Of a stretch of 64,000 nucleotides of DNA, positions 48,422 through 60,100 are shown piece after piece. Origin of the DNA: Acanthochlamys bracteata (taxonomy: Eukaryota; Streptophyta; Magnoliopsida; Pandanales; Velloziaceae); NCBI GenBank assembly GCA_019914995.1, contig CM034131.1:4620501-4684500 (forward strand), given 5' to 3'. How positions within the stretch are numbered: position 1 is the first letter of the stretch; every line of letters starts with the position of its first letter. The notes beneath the pieces are model-generated. The model was not told the DNA's origin. It saw only the letters and a list, made by a program, of their open reading frames with translations, and did not search any database. The translations under genes and the position numbers were made by a program.

Positions 48422-48970
48422 GGGTGGCAATTTCCGATCTGCGAACCCGTTCTGAATTCGATTCGAAAAAATCGAATTCGGATTAAGCTTTAGTCAGATT
48501 CAGATCAATTTCGGGTCGATCCGAAATTGATCTGAAAACTTAAATAAGTTCATATTGATTCGAAATTAACCCGTTTAATTTGTATAGCTTTTTATATATT
48601 ATATATTACTTAATAATTAGAGAATAATAATAAAAATTTAAATTTAATTTGTATATATATTTTTTAACTTATCCTAATTTAACTAATTTTTACTTAATTT
48701 ATAAATTGTATTGAAATTAATATTATTCTTTTTAGATATATCTATATTAATAAGTTTTATATGTTATTATTAAAAATTCATATTTATAATTTTTATTTTA
48801 ATAATTTTAATTATTAAATAGGTCGATCTGAATTTTATCCAGTTATTAAATAGGTTGAATTATGGTTGACAATTTTGATCCATATAAATAAATTGATCAA
48901 ATTAGGATTGAACAAACCCGATTATATATGGGTCAATTCGAAATCGACTCAGGATCCGAATTGCCACCAC
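48422..48970. mobile_element. Dispersed terminal-inverted-repeat element, copy 4 (short)
   Basis: The best preserved ends of the family: left GGGTGGCAATTTCCGATC and right GGATCCGAATTGCCACCAC. CTAA or TAA lies on both sides, a possible target duplication. The terminal 150 bp on each side repeats GATCCGAA / GGTCGATC motifs as in the longer copies, but the middle is about 300 bp shorter. Confidence 0.65.
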
Positions 48971-48989
48971 TAAATTAGACAATTATCAT

Positions 48990-50690
48990 AACTTATCTGT
49001 AATCACATTCACTATAAACACATTCACTAGAAGTCTGAAAAAATCAACAAGTCTTACAAAAGACTTAAAAGCTATTTAGCCAACAAGGCAACAACAAGAA
49101 CAAGAAGGCGACAACATTCAACTTCAACACTCAACAGACAACAGTTACAAGTCTACATCAACTGAAATATAGTTCAATACTAACTACATGCTACTACTAC
49201 ACATAAGTCATCAATTTATCAATATTCAACATCAGCAATGATACAATATAGAACTACTACCAATCTTACAAGTTACATCCTGCAAAGCTCCAACGTGCAA
49301 CATTCACGGGGAGGATTGATCGGATTCATTTCATGGGTAGGATGCGAGGATGGGAGACACATGACCAAGCCTTGCACTAGCAGGAACAGGTAGTGGCAAG
49401 TTTAAGGGAGTGTTCGGTAATGCTTATGACACTACCTTTTATTTCAGAAAGCTCTCACGATTCTCAATAAATTTTTTACAGTATTTATTTATTTTTTAAA
49501 TCTGAAAAGTAGTGATAAATTTATATGTATAATTTATTATTATTTTTTAGGTCAAAAAAGTCAAATTTGTTTGTCGAGAAAATTCAAAATAAATTTCTTC
49601 TCAAAAAAGCTCATTGATTTAAAAACTCCTACACATCCCTTCAGTAATACCAACTCTATATGCAAGCCCGAGCAGCCACTGGCAGCACTACATTATTGAA
49701 TTTTTTTTTGGGTTATGAGTTATACTAATGCTAGAAAGCATTTCATGAAAAAGGTCAGAAAAATGAATCTCAAACCTTGATTCCAGTGTGCAATTTGCTC
49801 ACGATTGTTGGAGAGGATGTAATGACTTGGTCTTCTGATTTAGAGTAAAATGCACCAGCAAGATCAATCTACATGTAAAGTCCCTGATTGAAATAATCTG
49901 CTCAAGGAACATACCTCCTAAATTTATTACCTGCAAAAGGGAAATAATCTGCTCATTGACCGACTTAGGTCCCTTGCTATAAAATTAACTTTCTTGCAAA
50001 AGGTTCCAAAAGATGCCAATGCTCGAAACAACCCAAATAAGAACAAACAAAGAAGCATTAGTAACTCATGCTTCTAACTCAATTTATTACCAACTAATAC
50101 ATGCAGGAAAAATACAGTTGAAGTTTGACTATTCTGGCATTATAATCAAACAAAAAATTTTCGAAAGCAAAAAGAACACTTAAGTGCAGAAACGAGAAGT
50201 TAATTTCGACAAGTTGTTTTCAGTTGCTTTTATGACTTGACAGGCATAAACTGTGTGAATTATAAATCGACTGCATGTCAGTTCCAAGAACAGAAGTTAT
50301 AAACATTATGAAGCTGTTTGTTTCTTGTTAGATGCATTATGATGCAACTGATGTTCCTTTGTTGACTACCCCATTTAGCCGGGGTAATCTGTATGCTAAT
50401 CAATCCTTCAGAAACACATAAGCCCCTGGATTCTGTTGCATTTCACCAAACCTCTGAATTCCCTTCATTTCAACAAACACCTAAAAGGCATAAAAATGAA
50501 TGTTAAGCTTGCAAGAAACAAACATGGGAATCATGCAGCCAACATCAAATCCCGTCTTAACAACCATCAAACTTCCTCAAAATATAGATAAAAAGCAATC
50601 TTGATGAGTGAAAAAGCAGTAGTTTTCAACCTTCATAGTTCATAGTCCTTATCACACCCAACAAGAAGAGTTTAAAACCCACCTACCACC
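48990..50690. other. Intergenic, nothing firm
   Basis: About 1.7 kb. A block at 49400-49650 starts gagtgttcggtaatgc and ends cttcagtaatacc, resembling the AT-rich MITE-like pieces. No gene is recognised. Confidence 0.35.
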
Positions 50691-50904
50691 TGTGAACAAA
50701 TAAAATAAAGTAAACGGATGGCCACCGTAGCGGCCGCCCTTTGCAGCCAACAAAATCAAACAACAACAAAAGGCAAAGAATTATATTTCATTAGATTTTT
50801 AGGCTATTTATAACCTTATAAGACATTACACATATACAATTTACAATAATAATATTTTACATATTTTAGCATCCCCCTTTAAACTCACGATGCCTAACAT
50901 TGAG

Positions 50905-51587
50905 GGTATGTTTGGATTCATATGTAAAAAATAAGAATAAGAGGACGGATAGAAAAGAATAATTAATTAATTTTACAATGTTTGGATATATGGTAAAGAT
51001 AATAAATTAACTATGTTTAGATAGATGGGTAAATGAATGAGTATTAAAAGTAAACTTTTTATAAAAGACTTAAATGCCTTTTTTTATTTATATTAATATT
51101 ACTTTTATTAATATAACGTAAACTAATTTAATAATATAATTAAATAAACTTTATTAATATAAATTTTTGGATTAAATTTTTTTATATTAATCTAAAATTA
51201 TTTCAATTATTAAATATAAAAACTAAACATATAATTTTATTATTTTCTCTACCAATTAAAATTAATTAAAATTAAATAAATATAAAAAATTTAAATTACT
51301 ATAATAAAAAATAACATGTCTTAATTAAAAATATTACACAAAAATAAGAATTTAAATTATAAATAAATATTAAAAAATAAATAAAAGAACAAAAAGAGAG
51401 CTTCTTCTCTGTCACCATTTATACCCGATAATTTAGTGGGTACACATTTAACTACACAACAATAGAAAAGATGGGGAATACTTTCTCATCTTTCTCTTTA
51501 ATGATATATTACCAAATATAAATAGACATGAAGAAATGATTTACTATCACCATCATTCCCCATGTCTACCTATAATCCAAACGAAGC
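50905..51587. mobile_element. MITE nested in the short LTR element
   Basis: The ends GTATGTTTGGATT and AATCCAAACGAAGC are inverted repeats around a GTTTGGATT core, and the pentamer TTGAG is found on both sides (50900-50904, 51588-51592). The inside is AT-rich and non-coding, with internal subterminal echoes of the end (acaatgtttggatat, ctatgtttagatag). Confidence 0.65.
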
Positions 51588-51729
51588 TTGAGAGTTTACA
51601 AATAAACATATAAAACTTTGCTACTTACATTACATTTTTTATGCTAGCTGCTTCAACAGAAATCGTAGGAGAAAAAAAAAACCATACCAAGGATTACCAA
51701 TAATCTCCTTTCGGGCCAAATGCAATCTA

Positions 51730-51835
51730 AATTCTCTTTTGGGATCAAATACAATTCCCCTTTCGGAACAAAAGAACCCAAATTTTCTTTCGATACCAAA
51801 TACAACTCCCATTTTGGGACGAAAGAATCCAAATT
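51730..51835 (-). repeat. 51-bp tandem repeats, open on the minus strand
   Basis: Two full units (51835-51785, 51784-51734) and a partial third repeat a 17-residue motif: SFVPKWELYLVSKENLG, then SFVPKGELYLIPKENLD. The frame stays open across them. They lie in the interior of the short LTR element. I know no protein with this repeat. Confidence 0.6.
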
Positions 51836-52233
51836 TCTAAAGCAACAAAAAAGAAGAACCACAAGCAATAGCAACAAATTCAAAATTGTGAGTTAGCAAA
51901 CGAACAACAACCAACACAGATAAAGGAGAGAGTGTAGGTGATAATAATATCTCCAATCTAAAACGCGAACCAGTAGTCCCAAAACCAAAAGCCAAAGGGG
52001 CATTTTGACGAACACCTTTGGTGCATGCTCTAAGACCCCACCATAATCACCAACTTAGCATCACAATAGCCACACTAACAACAAGCAACAACAACAAATT
52101 CAACCTTTTTTTTTTTTTTTTTTGATCCACCGAGAGTCACACCTTCATAGCCATCACCACTGACAACAATCAACAAATCCAAGCAGCCACACCAACAAAA
52201 AACATTCCGGCAGCCATAAACCTGCCCCAAGCA

Positions 52234-52345
52234 TCATCTAATATTCCACAACTCAAACACCCACCCAAAGTTGAACTCCAAAGATGCAACATCTCTAACA
52301 GGCATTTGGTCAAACACCTTGCATACATCTTCAACAGTCCCTACC
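52234..52345 (-). other. PPR-like fragment inside the short LTR element
   Basis: The minus strand encodes GTVEDVCKVFDQMPVRDVAS, a close match to the pentatricopeptide-repeat consensus (..EDACKVFDQMPVRDVASW..). Only about one repeat is recognisable. It may be a captured piece of a host PPR gene. Confidence 0.5.
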
Positions 52346-52430
52346 AACCAGCCACAATAATAATAACTACCATTAACAACAACAACAGAAAGACAACAAC
52401 TCCATCCAATTACTAACAACATCACAACAG

Positions 52431-52530
52431 CTACTAACAACATCAACATCATCATTCACCACCACCACCACCACCAAAAGCTACTAACAACATCAACATC
52501 ATCATTCACCACCACCATCACCACCAAAAG
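52431..52530. repeat. 50-bp tandem duplication with CAC trinucleotides
   Basis: Two adjacent 50-bp units (52431-52480 and 52481-52530) begin CTACTAACAACATCAACATC and end CCACCAAAAG, differing at one base in the CAC run. Confidence 0.9.
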
Positions 52531-53329
52531 CACCAATAACAACACCATCATTAAACACAATCGCCAGCACCTATTTATCCACCGGCAGTAGCAACAAAAA
52601 AAAACAGCACCAACAATAAAAAACCAACAATAGTAGACAGAGTTTACCCATCAAAAAAAAAAAGGTAAAATCCAACAACAATTACCAACGACTCTTACAA
52701 ATAAAGACGACGAACAGAAAAGCATAAGCTCGGAGACGACCGAAGACTACGAACGGCGGCTACGAGAAAGACGACGCAAAGGATACTGGAACAATCAAAT
52801 ACGGAGGAGACAAAGACGGCAGAGGAGATAGATAGAACAGCAAACCAGAATCGAAATTTCTGATACTATGTGAACAAATAAAATAAAGTAAACGATAACC
52901 GTCAGAGCGGCTGCCTTTTGCCGCCAACAAAACTGAACAAAAAGAAAAACGATAAAAAAATATATTCATTAGATTTTTAGGCTATTTTAACTTTAGACTA
53001 TTTATAACTTTATAAGACATTATACATATACAATTACAATAATAATATTTTATATATTTTAACACCACCAATTTTATAAAAATTGACATAGATCAGAATT
53101 CAGATAACAAAACCTCTCACTAAAAATCAAAACCTTCAAGAAAGTTAACGATTATGAAGACAATAATAACATTAGAGTAAAATTCAGAAAAAACGCTTAC
53201 TTTTATTACTTTGACGATAGGAATTTTGAGAAAAATCAAGAATCGAGAATCCGAAGACGATTTCGGTAAGGAGGAGCACGGGAAGAGGAAGAAGGAGAAA
53301 GAGAGCAACAGAGTGGAAGAGAAACGCGA

Positions 53330-53960
53330 GGACGTGAATTCTACTAACTTTGGTAGCCTTTTTGTCTTTAATGATCTCTACAAGTGTGAGAAGTGGAGTA
53401 ATGCATGAGGCTTCCAGATAGTTGCTGAGATGCTAATTTAGGTTGGTGTGACAACCAAATGTTACCATCTATTCCAGTTTGTTCACTGCTTGAGAAAAGT
53501 TTCACTAGGGAGAAATCGGACAACAACTTCACGCCTACTGCTTGAAAAGTGATGAATCTTTTAACGTTGCAGCTAAAAATTCATTTCTGTCAATTTCTCA
53601 CTGGCGGATGCATAGGTAAGGCTGAAAAGATCTTTGATGCTATTGAAATCCAAGCACTATTTCCTTCAATTCGATGATTGCAGCTGTGGCTCAGACATGA
53701 CATGCAAAAGAAGCCTCTAAACCATACAGCAAGATGATATTTTTGGGCCTTATACCTGATGATAGAACTTGTTGAACCTTCTTGGAGCATGCAGAAAACA
53801 TGAAAATTTGAAAACGGGCAAACAGATAGGAAACCTACTGCTCGAAAATAGAACTAGATAAGCGCCATAAACTATGTATTCCTTGCTGACATGTACACAA
53901 GATCATGTCACAATAAATGAAGCCATGTCAAAATCAATTGGCAATGCGTGAGATAGAGCA
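53330..53960 (+). pseudogene. Pentatricopeptide-repeat (PPR) protein, decayed fragment
   Basis: PPR proteins bind organellar RNA. In shifting frames one can read LYKCEKWSNA, then GQQLHAYCLKSDESFNVAAK, then GKAEKIFDAIE, then MIFLGLIPDDRT and pieces of the usual ...LLSN/ADMYT end. The order is that of a plant E-type or PLS-type PPR C-terminal half. Stops and frameshifts interrupt it many times (for example after the NA of the first block, and between GKAEKIFDAIE and MIFLGL). The N-terminal half is missing; the short LTR element ends about 265 bp upstream. It is a host-gene relic, not functional. Confidence 0.75.
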
Positions 53961-54242
53961 AGTTTTATGAATACCATCTCGGAACTAATGGTAAGTAATG
54001 TGGAACTAAACCTTCTCTCACACCCGTCTTAAAAGCAAGCAAGCTGAAGAATTTTGCTGCTGAGTTGGATGCGAGGATGAGAAGTCTAGCCCACACTCTT
54101 GAGCCAAGCAGCCCATCTATGATCTGATACTATATGACAATATCTAGAGTCCCATGTCAAAACCAATTAGCACTGGATAGATATCAGCCTAAATCCTATA
54201 AATACCATTTGTTCCGGGACCAAAAGCAAGTAATATGGAATA
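53924..54242. repeat. Degenerate direct repeat pair near the PPR relic
   Basis: The segments 53924-54006 and 54151-54242 share CCATGTCAAAA(T/C)CAATT, ATAAATACCAT or its like, and AAGTAAT(G/A)TGGAA. The identity is about two thirds to three quarters. It resembles a common plant intergenic repeat. Confidence 0.4.
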
Positions 54243-54620
54243 CTCACAAGGAGAATCGCATGAAGCTGATGACGCAAGGCTTTTGATGACAATGAAAGGT
54301 TTGTGAAGGGAAGAAGGCCCCAGTTGGATTTAGATGGACATCAAAACTCAAGTATCGAGAGTTGAACAAGACTCTTTGAGCACTACTCAGTAAATGGCAG
54401 AAAGAGTTAAGAAGATAGACAACTGTGGGTTTTACCTTTGATTTTGAGTGACTGGTTAGAAGGTTGAAGATAAATATGGAGTTTAAAATGTGTGATAGGA
54501 ATTGTTGATCCAGAAATAGTTCATTGACCATTATGTCATCCCCACATTTCTCAGAAGCGTAATCATCTGCTTACCTGAATTTACTCACAACCTGGTATCT
54601 TATCAAAGCACAACCATACA

Positions 54621-54630
54621 TATATATAAG
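54621..54630 (+). promoter_or_regulatory. TATA-like element before the cysteine-rich peptide relic
   Basis: TATATATAAG lies about 65 bp upstream of the ATG at 54693, at a normal core-promoter distance. Confidence 0.45.
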
Positions 54631-54692
54631 CAGCTTCATACGCAATTGCTTCTTCACTGCATTCGTTGCAATCTTGATGAAATTTTCTTGAA

Positions 54693-54917
54693 ATGGCACA
54701 AGTGAAGAACGCTGTCGTCTATCTATTTCTCATTGCAATGCTGATGATGTCTCCGGCTCCTGCAGCCAGCTTGTGCTTAGATGATTGCGTCAATAACCAA
54801 TGTGCCTGAATGCAGGGAGCTGAGCAGGAGGATTGCTTGAGGTTGTGCAGCATTTCTTGTGTTAGGGTCGCCAGCTACGAGCTCCACTCCATCAATAATA
54901 ATCCTTCCAAGAACTGA
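54693..54917 (+). pseudogene. Cysteine-rich secreted peptide (thionin-like family), fossil
   Basis: The start MAQVKNAVVYLFLIAMLMMS is a clear signal peptide, followed by a small cysteine-rich part of the kind seen in plant thionin-like or related defence peptides. The whole gene would be about 75 codons in a single exon, with a TATA run and a normal leader. As it stands it looks broken, with about one break. The family assignment is by cysteine pattern and size only. Confidence 0.6.
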
Positions 54918-55199
54918 GCATTATTCTCAGAGGGAAAAGAAAGCTGTCTTCAAATTCTTCTGTAAATGATGATATGAATTTATGATCTTTTCCTGAATAA
55001 ATGAAAAAAAAAGAATGAATTGATTTACAATATCCTACGTATATATTCAAGTATGTACGCTGTATTCTATTTCCTGAAGATTATTAAGACTAACGCAGTT
55101 CAGTAGCTCTAAACTAATTCATTGCTTTTTATTATTCATGTGCATTTGCATCATTTATCGCAGCAGGTAAAAAAGCGTACGCTAACTACAGGCATTTGT

Positions 55200-56315
55200 T
55201 CAGTTAGAACGAGACATGAGTTTTATGTATCTATCTACAATCATGTCTTGAGAGATGTCAGTGAAGTAGCCCTTCTCTATCTCCAGACCTTCCTCAGCCG
55301 CCAACATCTCTACCCGTGCCTGGACACATTCGGCACCTACCTGTTTCGGGTCCAACAACATACATGCAATCTCCGTTACATCCTCCCCATGGAACAGGCC
55401 AAGTGCCTGGACCCCCGGCAGCCCACCACCTCGTGTACTAACTGCTCGTGCAATCCGTCTGACTGTAGGCACATCTGTTGTCAGGATTGGCACGTTGTAG
55501 TTATCTACCCACGGACTTGCACCTATGATGGTGATGCCGCGTGCTCGGTCCACATGTACTGGGCCTTCATCAGGTTGGATAGGGAGTATGTCCGGCATAT
55601 TCCACCCCGCCCACTGACTACCCATAATGTTGGGTCGGTAGTAACCCAATTCCCTTCTGATACTGTCCAGTGCCCTCCCTGTTGTATGAGCTGCCTCATA
55701 GAGGAACACTGGCACTGCAACATTGTGATCAAATAATAACCTCATCAGTATCAATAATTCAACACAAATAAAAAAGATTGTTCATCAGCATTCAGCACAA
55801 AGTATATTAAGAGCTGATGCAATCAGGAAATATTGTGATTTTTGCAGTTGTAACAGGTTTGAAAATTTTAACTTACCTTGTAGCTGATTGCCAATGTCTG
55901 CTGCAACTAGCTTAGCAATCTGAGCAGCATCCTCCAATGTGGCTTGTGCCAGTGGGTGGAAACAAATATGGTCCACAACTCCCACCCTTGGGTGTGCACC
56001 AATGTGCGCTTCCAAATTGATTTCTCTGTATGCTGCCTCCACCATAGCTCGCAAAGTCCTGCACATAGGGCTGTACACAAAGACACTACCAGATTCATTA
56101 CCAACAAAATAGGACACTATGGTGAATCGCCCGCGGTTGTATTCCGAGTCAAGGAATTTGTTCACAATTGCAGCTTCTGGGTCGATACTTGCTGCTCGTT
56201 CTACAGCCTCAAGAGCTGATTGGTTGCGTGATTCAGAAATGTAGAGCTTGCAACAGATGAGCCTGGAATGTTTAAGGATTGTCTTGCTCTTCTCCTTCAG
56301 GTACAAATAGGACAT
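55200..56315 (-). CDS. Formimidoyltransferase-like protein (folate-binding domain)
   Basis: Two exons, 56315-55877 and 55714-55200, join in phase to give 317 residues. The protein matches the N-terminal formiminotransferase part of animal FTCD, which moves a formimino group from formiminoglutamate to tetrahydrofolate. Plants have stand-alone relatives lacking the cyclodeaminase domain; their substrate is not well established. Landmarks: CCKLYISESRNQSALEAVER (N-subdomain), INLEAHIGAHPRVGVVDHIC with the likely catalytic His at about residue 108, VPVFLYEAAHTTGRALDSIR across the splice, RRELGYYRPNIMGSQWAGW, ARGITIIGASPWVDNYNVPI and the end GLEIEKGYFTDISQDMIVDR. The first 12 residues are uncertain: the frame stays open upstream to 56480, so a longer start or a further 5' exon is possible. 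No defect is seen. Confidence 0.9.
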
Positions 56316-56499
56316 AAACTTCCTCTTATTTTCTAAATACTTCTGTTTCATGACTAATAACTCTGTAGAAAACTGATTAAAGGTCTTCCAAAATTTTATT
56401 GAAACAGAAAAAGTATGTACTAGTAACGTGACATTTACTCCATAACACTTGCGCATGTCATATTTAAAGCTAGCATGCATCTTCAGTTTTTCACGACGA

Positions 56500-59400
56500 T
56501 GTTTAGATTAACTAAATGCAAGAACAAGCGCTCATGAATAAATCATATGGCAATTTTATCAACAAATGATAACGAAATCTTCATGATGTGGCAGAGTCTA
56601 GTACTATATTATGATAAAAACTCATTTCATACCACTTGTTAGGTTCTCTATCTGTCGGTGGACCGATCTACGTGGTTATGTCCTCGCAAATCAATTTCAT
56701 TGGAAAATGACTACTTGTCATTTTCCTTTGGTCTTCTCTCTTGATGAATTTGTCATATTCACAATAATAGTAAAATTTGGATTTCACATATCATGACATG
56801 ACCATGTTTAAGTATTAATCTCAACACTATGATTAAACAAAAAGATTAGGAATTTAACTTTTCTCTACGGTTTAAACTTCCATGAACCTTGATCAAAGAG
56901 AACAATTTTACCTGTGCGTCTAAAAAACTAAGTTGATTTGAAATACCCTCGAAAGAATATTTTCTTTTTCTAGTTCCATTATTCGAGAGAAAGACATCCC
57001 TAGAGTTTGAAGACATCTTTGCAGATGAGTGTATGCATCTTCCTCTGAATGAAACCCAAGTTTATCATGCATAGAAAGTTTTAATTAATAAAGCATGATT
57101 GAGAAAATTTCAATGGAAACATGGAAGAAAAATACAACAGACGAAGTAGAATCAACTATTTCATAAAATCAGTTGGAACCACTTGAGAGTGAGACTAAAC
57201 TTTCATTCTTAAAGCATAATTGGTATCGAGGCCTGAGACATAATTCGGCAGAGAATTATAGAACTAATAGCATGTGAGAACCATAGCATATACTAAACTG
57301 TATTTGGAATGGGAAAGGAAACAAATAGATTCAACAAAGTTTTTATCAATAGTAAGAAAATTCCAGTTTAAGTGCTGAATAAGTGACTCTAAATATGAAA
57401 CTTACTTCGATCTAAATTATTAGCTCAAGGTGTTACCTTGTTGTCATGGTGTGGTTCCATCTTTCTCTTCCTCTTCCCCTTCCAGTTCCACTACCCCTTC
57501 AGTTCTCTCCTTGTGCTTTAATTGTATGAATATAAAAGATGCTTTTCAAGCTCAACGCATGAATGTGGTTGTATATGTAGACTACTCCGTGCCTTATCCT
57601 CTTGTCACATGAGAAATTTGTGCCAATGGTTCAAAGGAAATTGGGTACACGTGATACATGACTATATTTGTGAAGTATTAATTATTTTTAGGATGTACCA
57701 GATTTATTTTCTAATTCCTTCTTAACATGTAGTTTCTGGCTCTAAATAAAACCGCCAATAGATAAGAGTTACGTATTGCATGACAGGAGCTTTGTTTATA
57801 ATAACTTAATAATAAAGAAGCTTTTGTAATTGATCCTATGCTTCAAAGAGAAGCCAAGATTACGCAATATCAGCCCGAAAATAACAACTAGAATTTCCTA
57901 AAAAAGAAAGACCATAAGCGGTGATTCATTGCTAAGACTATCTTCAAAACACCCAACTCATCTGCTCAATTTCATAGTTTAATTTCCAGGTTTATATGAT
58001 CGTCATATCATGTTTAGGTAGCAAAGAATGAACTAGAAATCGGTTATTAACCATCTGCAGAGAGGAACTAGAAGAAAGTAACAAGATCATCAACAATGAT
58101 TTAAAGGAAAAAAGGATAAAAAGGAACTTTCCAACTTAAACGCACTTTCTTCAGTATTCAGTAAGCAATAAATTTTGAGAATGTTGAAAATTTTTTCTTA
58201 AATTTTTTATTTCAAAAGATAAAATTTAATAAAATAAATATAGAATATAGAGTATTATATTTTCTAAAATTTTAAATTTTTATAATATAATAAAAAATTA
58301 TTTAAATAAAATTAAATTAAAAAATTGAAAAGCAGTTTCGAATACTACTTTAATCTTATAATTTCAACAAAATATCAGTAACTTCTAAGCTTTGTTTGGA
58401 AAGAGTAAACAAGTTCATACAGAAAAGACAGGTTACCATACTAACATTGACCATGCAAGCACGTGAAGATGTACTTGCAAACGACAAATTTATCTATAGA
58501 TTAGTCAGTTAAGAATTTCTGTTACTCGAATCAACTCAACTTTCTTCTTCAAGAAAATAAAATTTTGAAAACCTGAAGCTATTTTCAGTGAAGTTTCGAA
58601 GACAAATCGATAAACAAATCTGGTTTTGCAGTTGAAGACATACTTCAGTTTAGAAACTTCTCGTCAAGCATACAACAGATGAAACTAGGAGAAATCTGAT
58701 TAAAGTTCTGGTGTTTAATATATTCAGGAAACTAGCTAGAAATGTCTGCACATGTTCTCAGTATCAATATTTTGTTAAATCTGTCGGATTCTATAAGCTA
58801 GAAATTCCGTTGTGTTCACATCGTCTTGTCCCCGGAAATCATATTTGTCTTCTGATTTCTGGGTCACGTGATGCCACATGCCACCTCACATTGTCTAGGA
58901 AATGAATAACAGAGAGTACCGCTTATGATGTGATTGACCCCATTCGTAGGGACCCCATTCGTAGGATCCCCATTCCTACCAATTACGGATAAACAAATTA
59001 ACTCAAATGGTAATAAAATTTCAATGCTAAATATTCAGGTAAACTGTCTCCTTTAAATACAGTTCGTTTGCAAATAACAAGTAATAGTCACGTTGACAGA
59101 GCAGAGAAGAGCAGCGATAAACACTAGAATTGCTTGCAAATCATCCATCTCCTAAATATTAAATAGGATGAACCATTCAAAGTAGAATCATTAAGGACAC
59201 GGAATCTATATACATATGTGGAACTGTAAGTGTTCATGACATGTACAAGCTCCTCTTGGCTCCATTTTAGTGTGTTTGAAATTAAATTTACTTTCATTTT
59301 TATTTTAATTTTTATTAATATTTTTTTAAAAAAATTATAATAGTTTTATATATTTTTTAAAAATTTAAAAAATATAAAAAAAATTTATACTGTAAATTAA

Positions 59401-60100
59401 AAAAAATAAATCTTTTTTTTTAATTTTAAAATATTTTCCTTATAAGTACTCCAAACATATTTATCCCTGTCGATATCGAAGGCATAAAAAGCGTACAACG
59501 CAACCCTACGATGTATAAACACATTGACAGAGTGAAACCGATAAATTGCGAACAAATTTCTGTAAATCCCATAAAATCGGTGCAGTGCCTAAACTAACGA
59601 CAATCATTTGCACTTGTTCTCATCACAATTTGGTATATCTGCAAGTGAACAAAATATCTTCACGATTATAAAAATGAAGAAGAGCTATAGAAACCAAATT
59701 TTGTAAGGCAATTTATCCACATGAAACTAACTTACAAATAAAGAGCATACGAACTCATGTTGGTTCAAGTTATCAGCAATCATGAAAACAATTTCTTCGA
59801 TTGATCTCAATTGTGTATCGGATAATGACTACAAGTAATTACTTTAGAAGGCAACAATAATGCTCCCTTCTTAACACTTAAGCCCTGTTGAAGCTTAAGT
59901 TTAGCTGCACATATTCCCACAACCTAGCTTTGTATTCTAGAATAAATCCTCTCAAGATAAACTCTTTCTATCCTCTGTATTGTTGTTCTCTCGATAACAA
60001 TGAACAAAGCTCTAACCCAAGTACCAGTCAGCTTTTACATCAGAAGCCGTAGTAACACAGAAATGAGATGAAACTTGGAATTGGAGAAGTCCGTTTATGT
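56500..60100. other. Intergenic, nothing firm
   Basis: About 3.6 kb with no recognised gene. A/T-rich blocks lie at 58150-58360 and 59268-59462 (bounded by GTTTGAAA and CTCCAAACAT, like the MITE-like blocks). A short direct repeat of GACCCCATTCGTAGG with a third degenerate unit lies at 58937-58980. Confidence 0.4.
59268..59462. repeat. AT-rich MITE-like element
   Basis: This 195-bp block has inverted borders gtgtttgaaat and ctccaaacat and a long A/T interior with opposite-polarity tracts. It is the most clearly bounded member of the AT-rich family also seen at 2268, 8329 and 33540. Confidence 0.5.

Larger units (their letters stand above)
50691..53064 (-). mobile_element. Short non-autonomous LTR element (TRIM/LARD-like), fossil
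   Basis: This 2.37-kb element on the minus strand has short LTRs at 50691-50871 (181 bp, 3' LTR) and 52869-53064 (196 bp, 5' LTR), both TG..CA. The flanking pentamer CCACC is identical on both sides (50686-50690 and 53065-53069), a perfect target duplication. Just inside the 5' LTR the minus strand reads TAGTATCAGAAATTTCG, close to the initiator-Met tRNA primer site. Just before the 3' LTR is the purine tract TTTAAAGGGGGA. No gag or pol is present. The interior holds a nested MITE, 51-bp tandem repeats and a PPR-like fragment. LTR identity is roughly 85 percent by eye, so it is older than the Athila copy. Confidence 0.85.
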
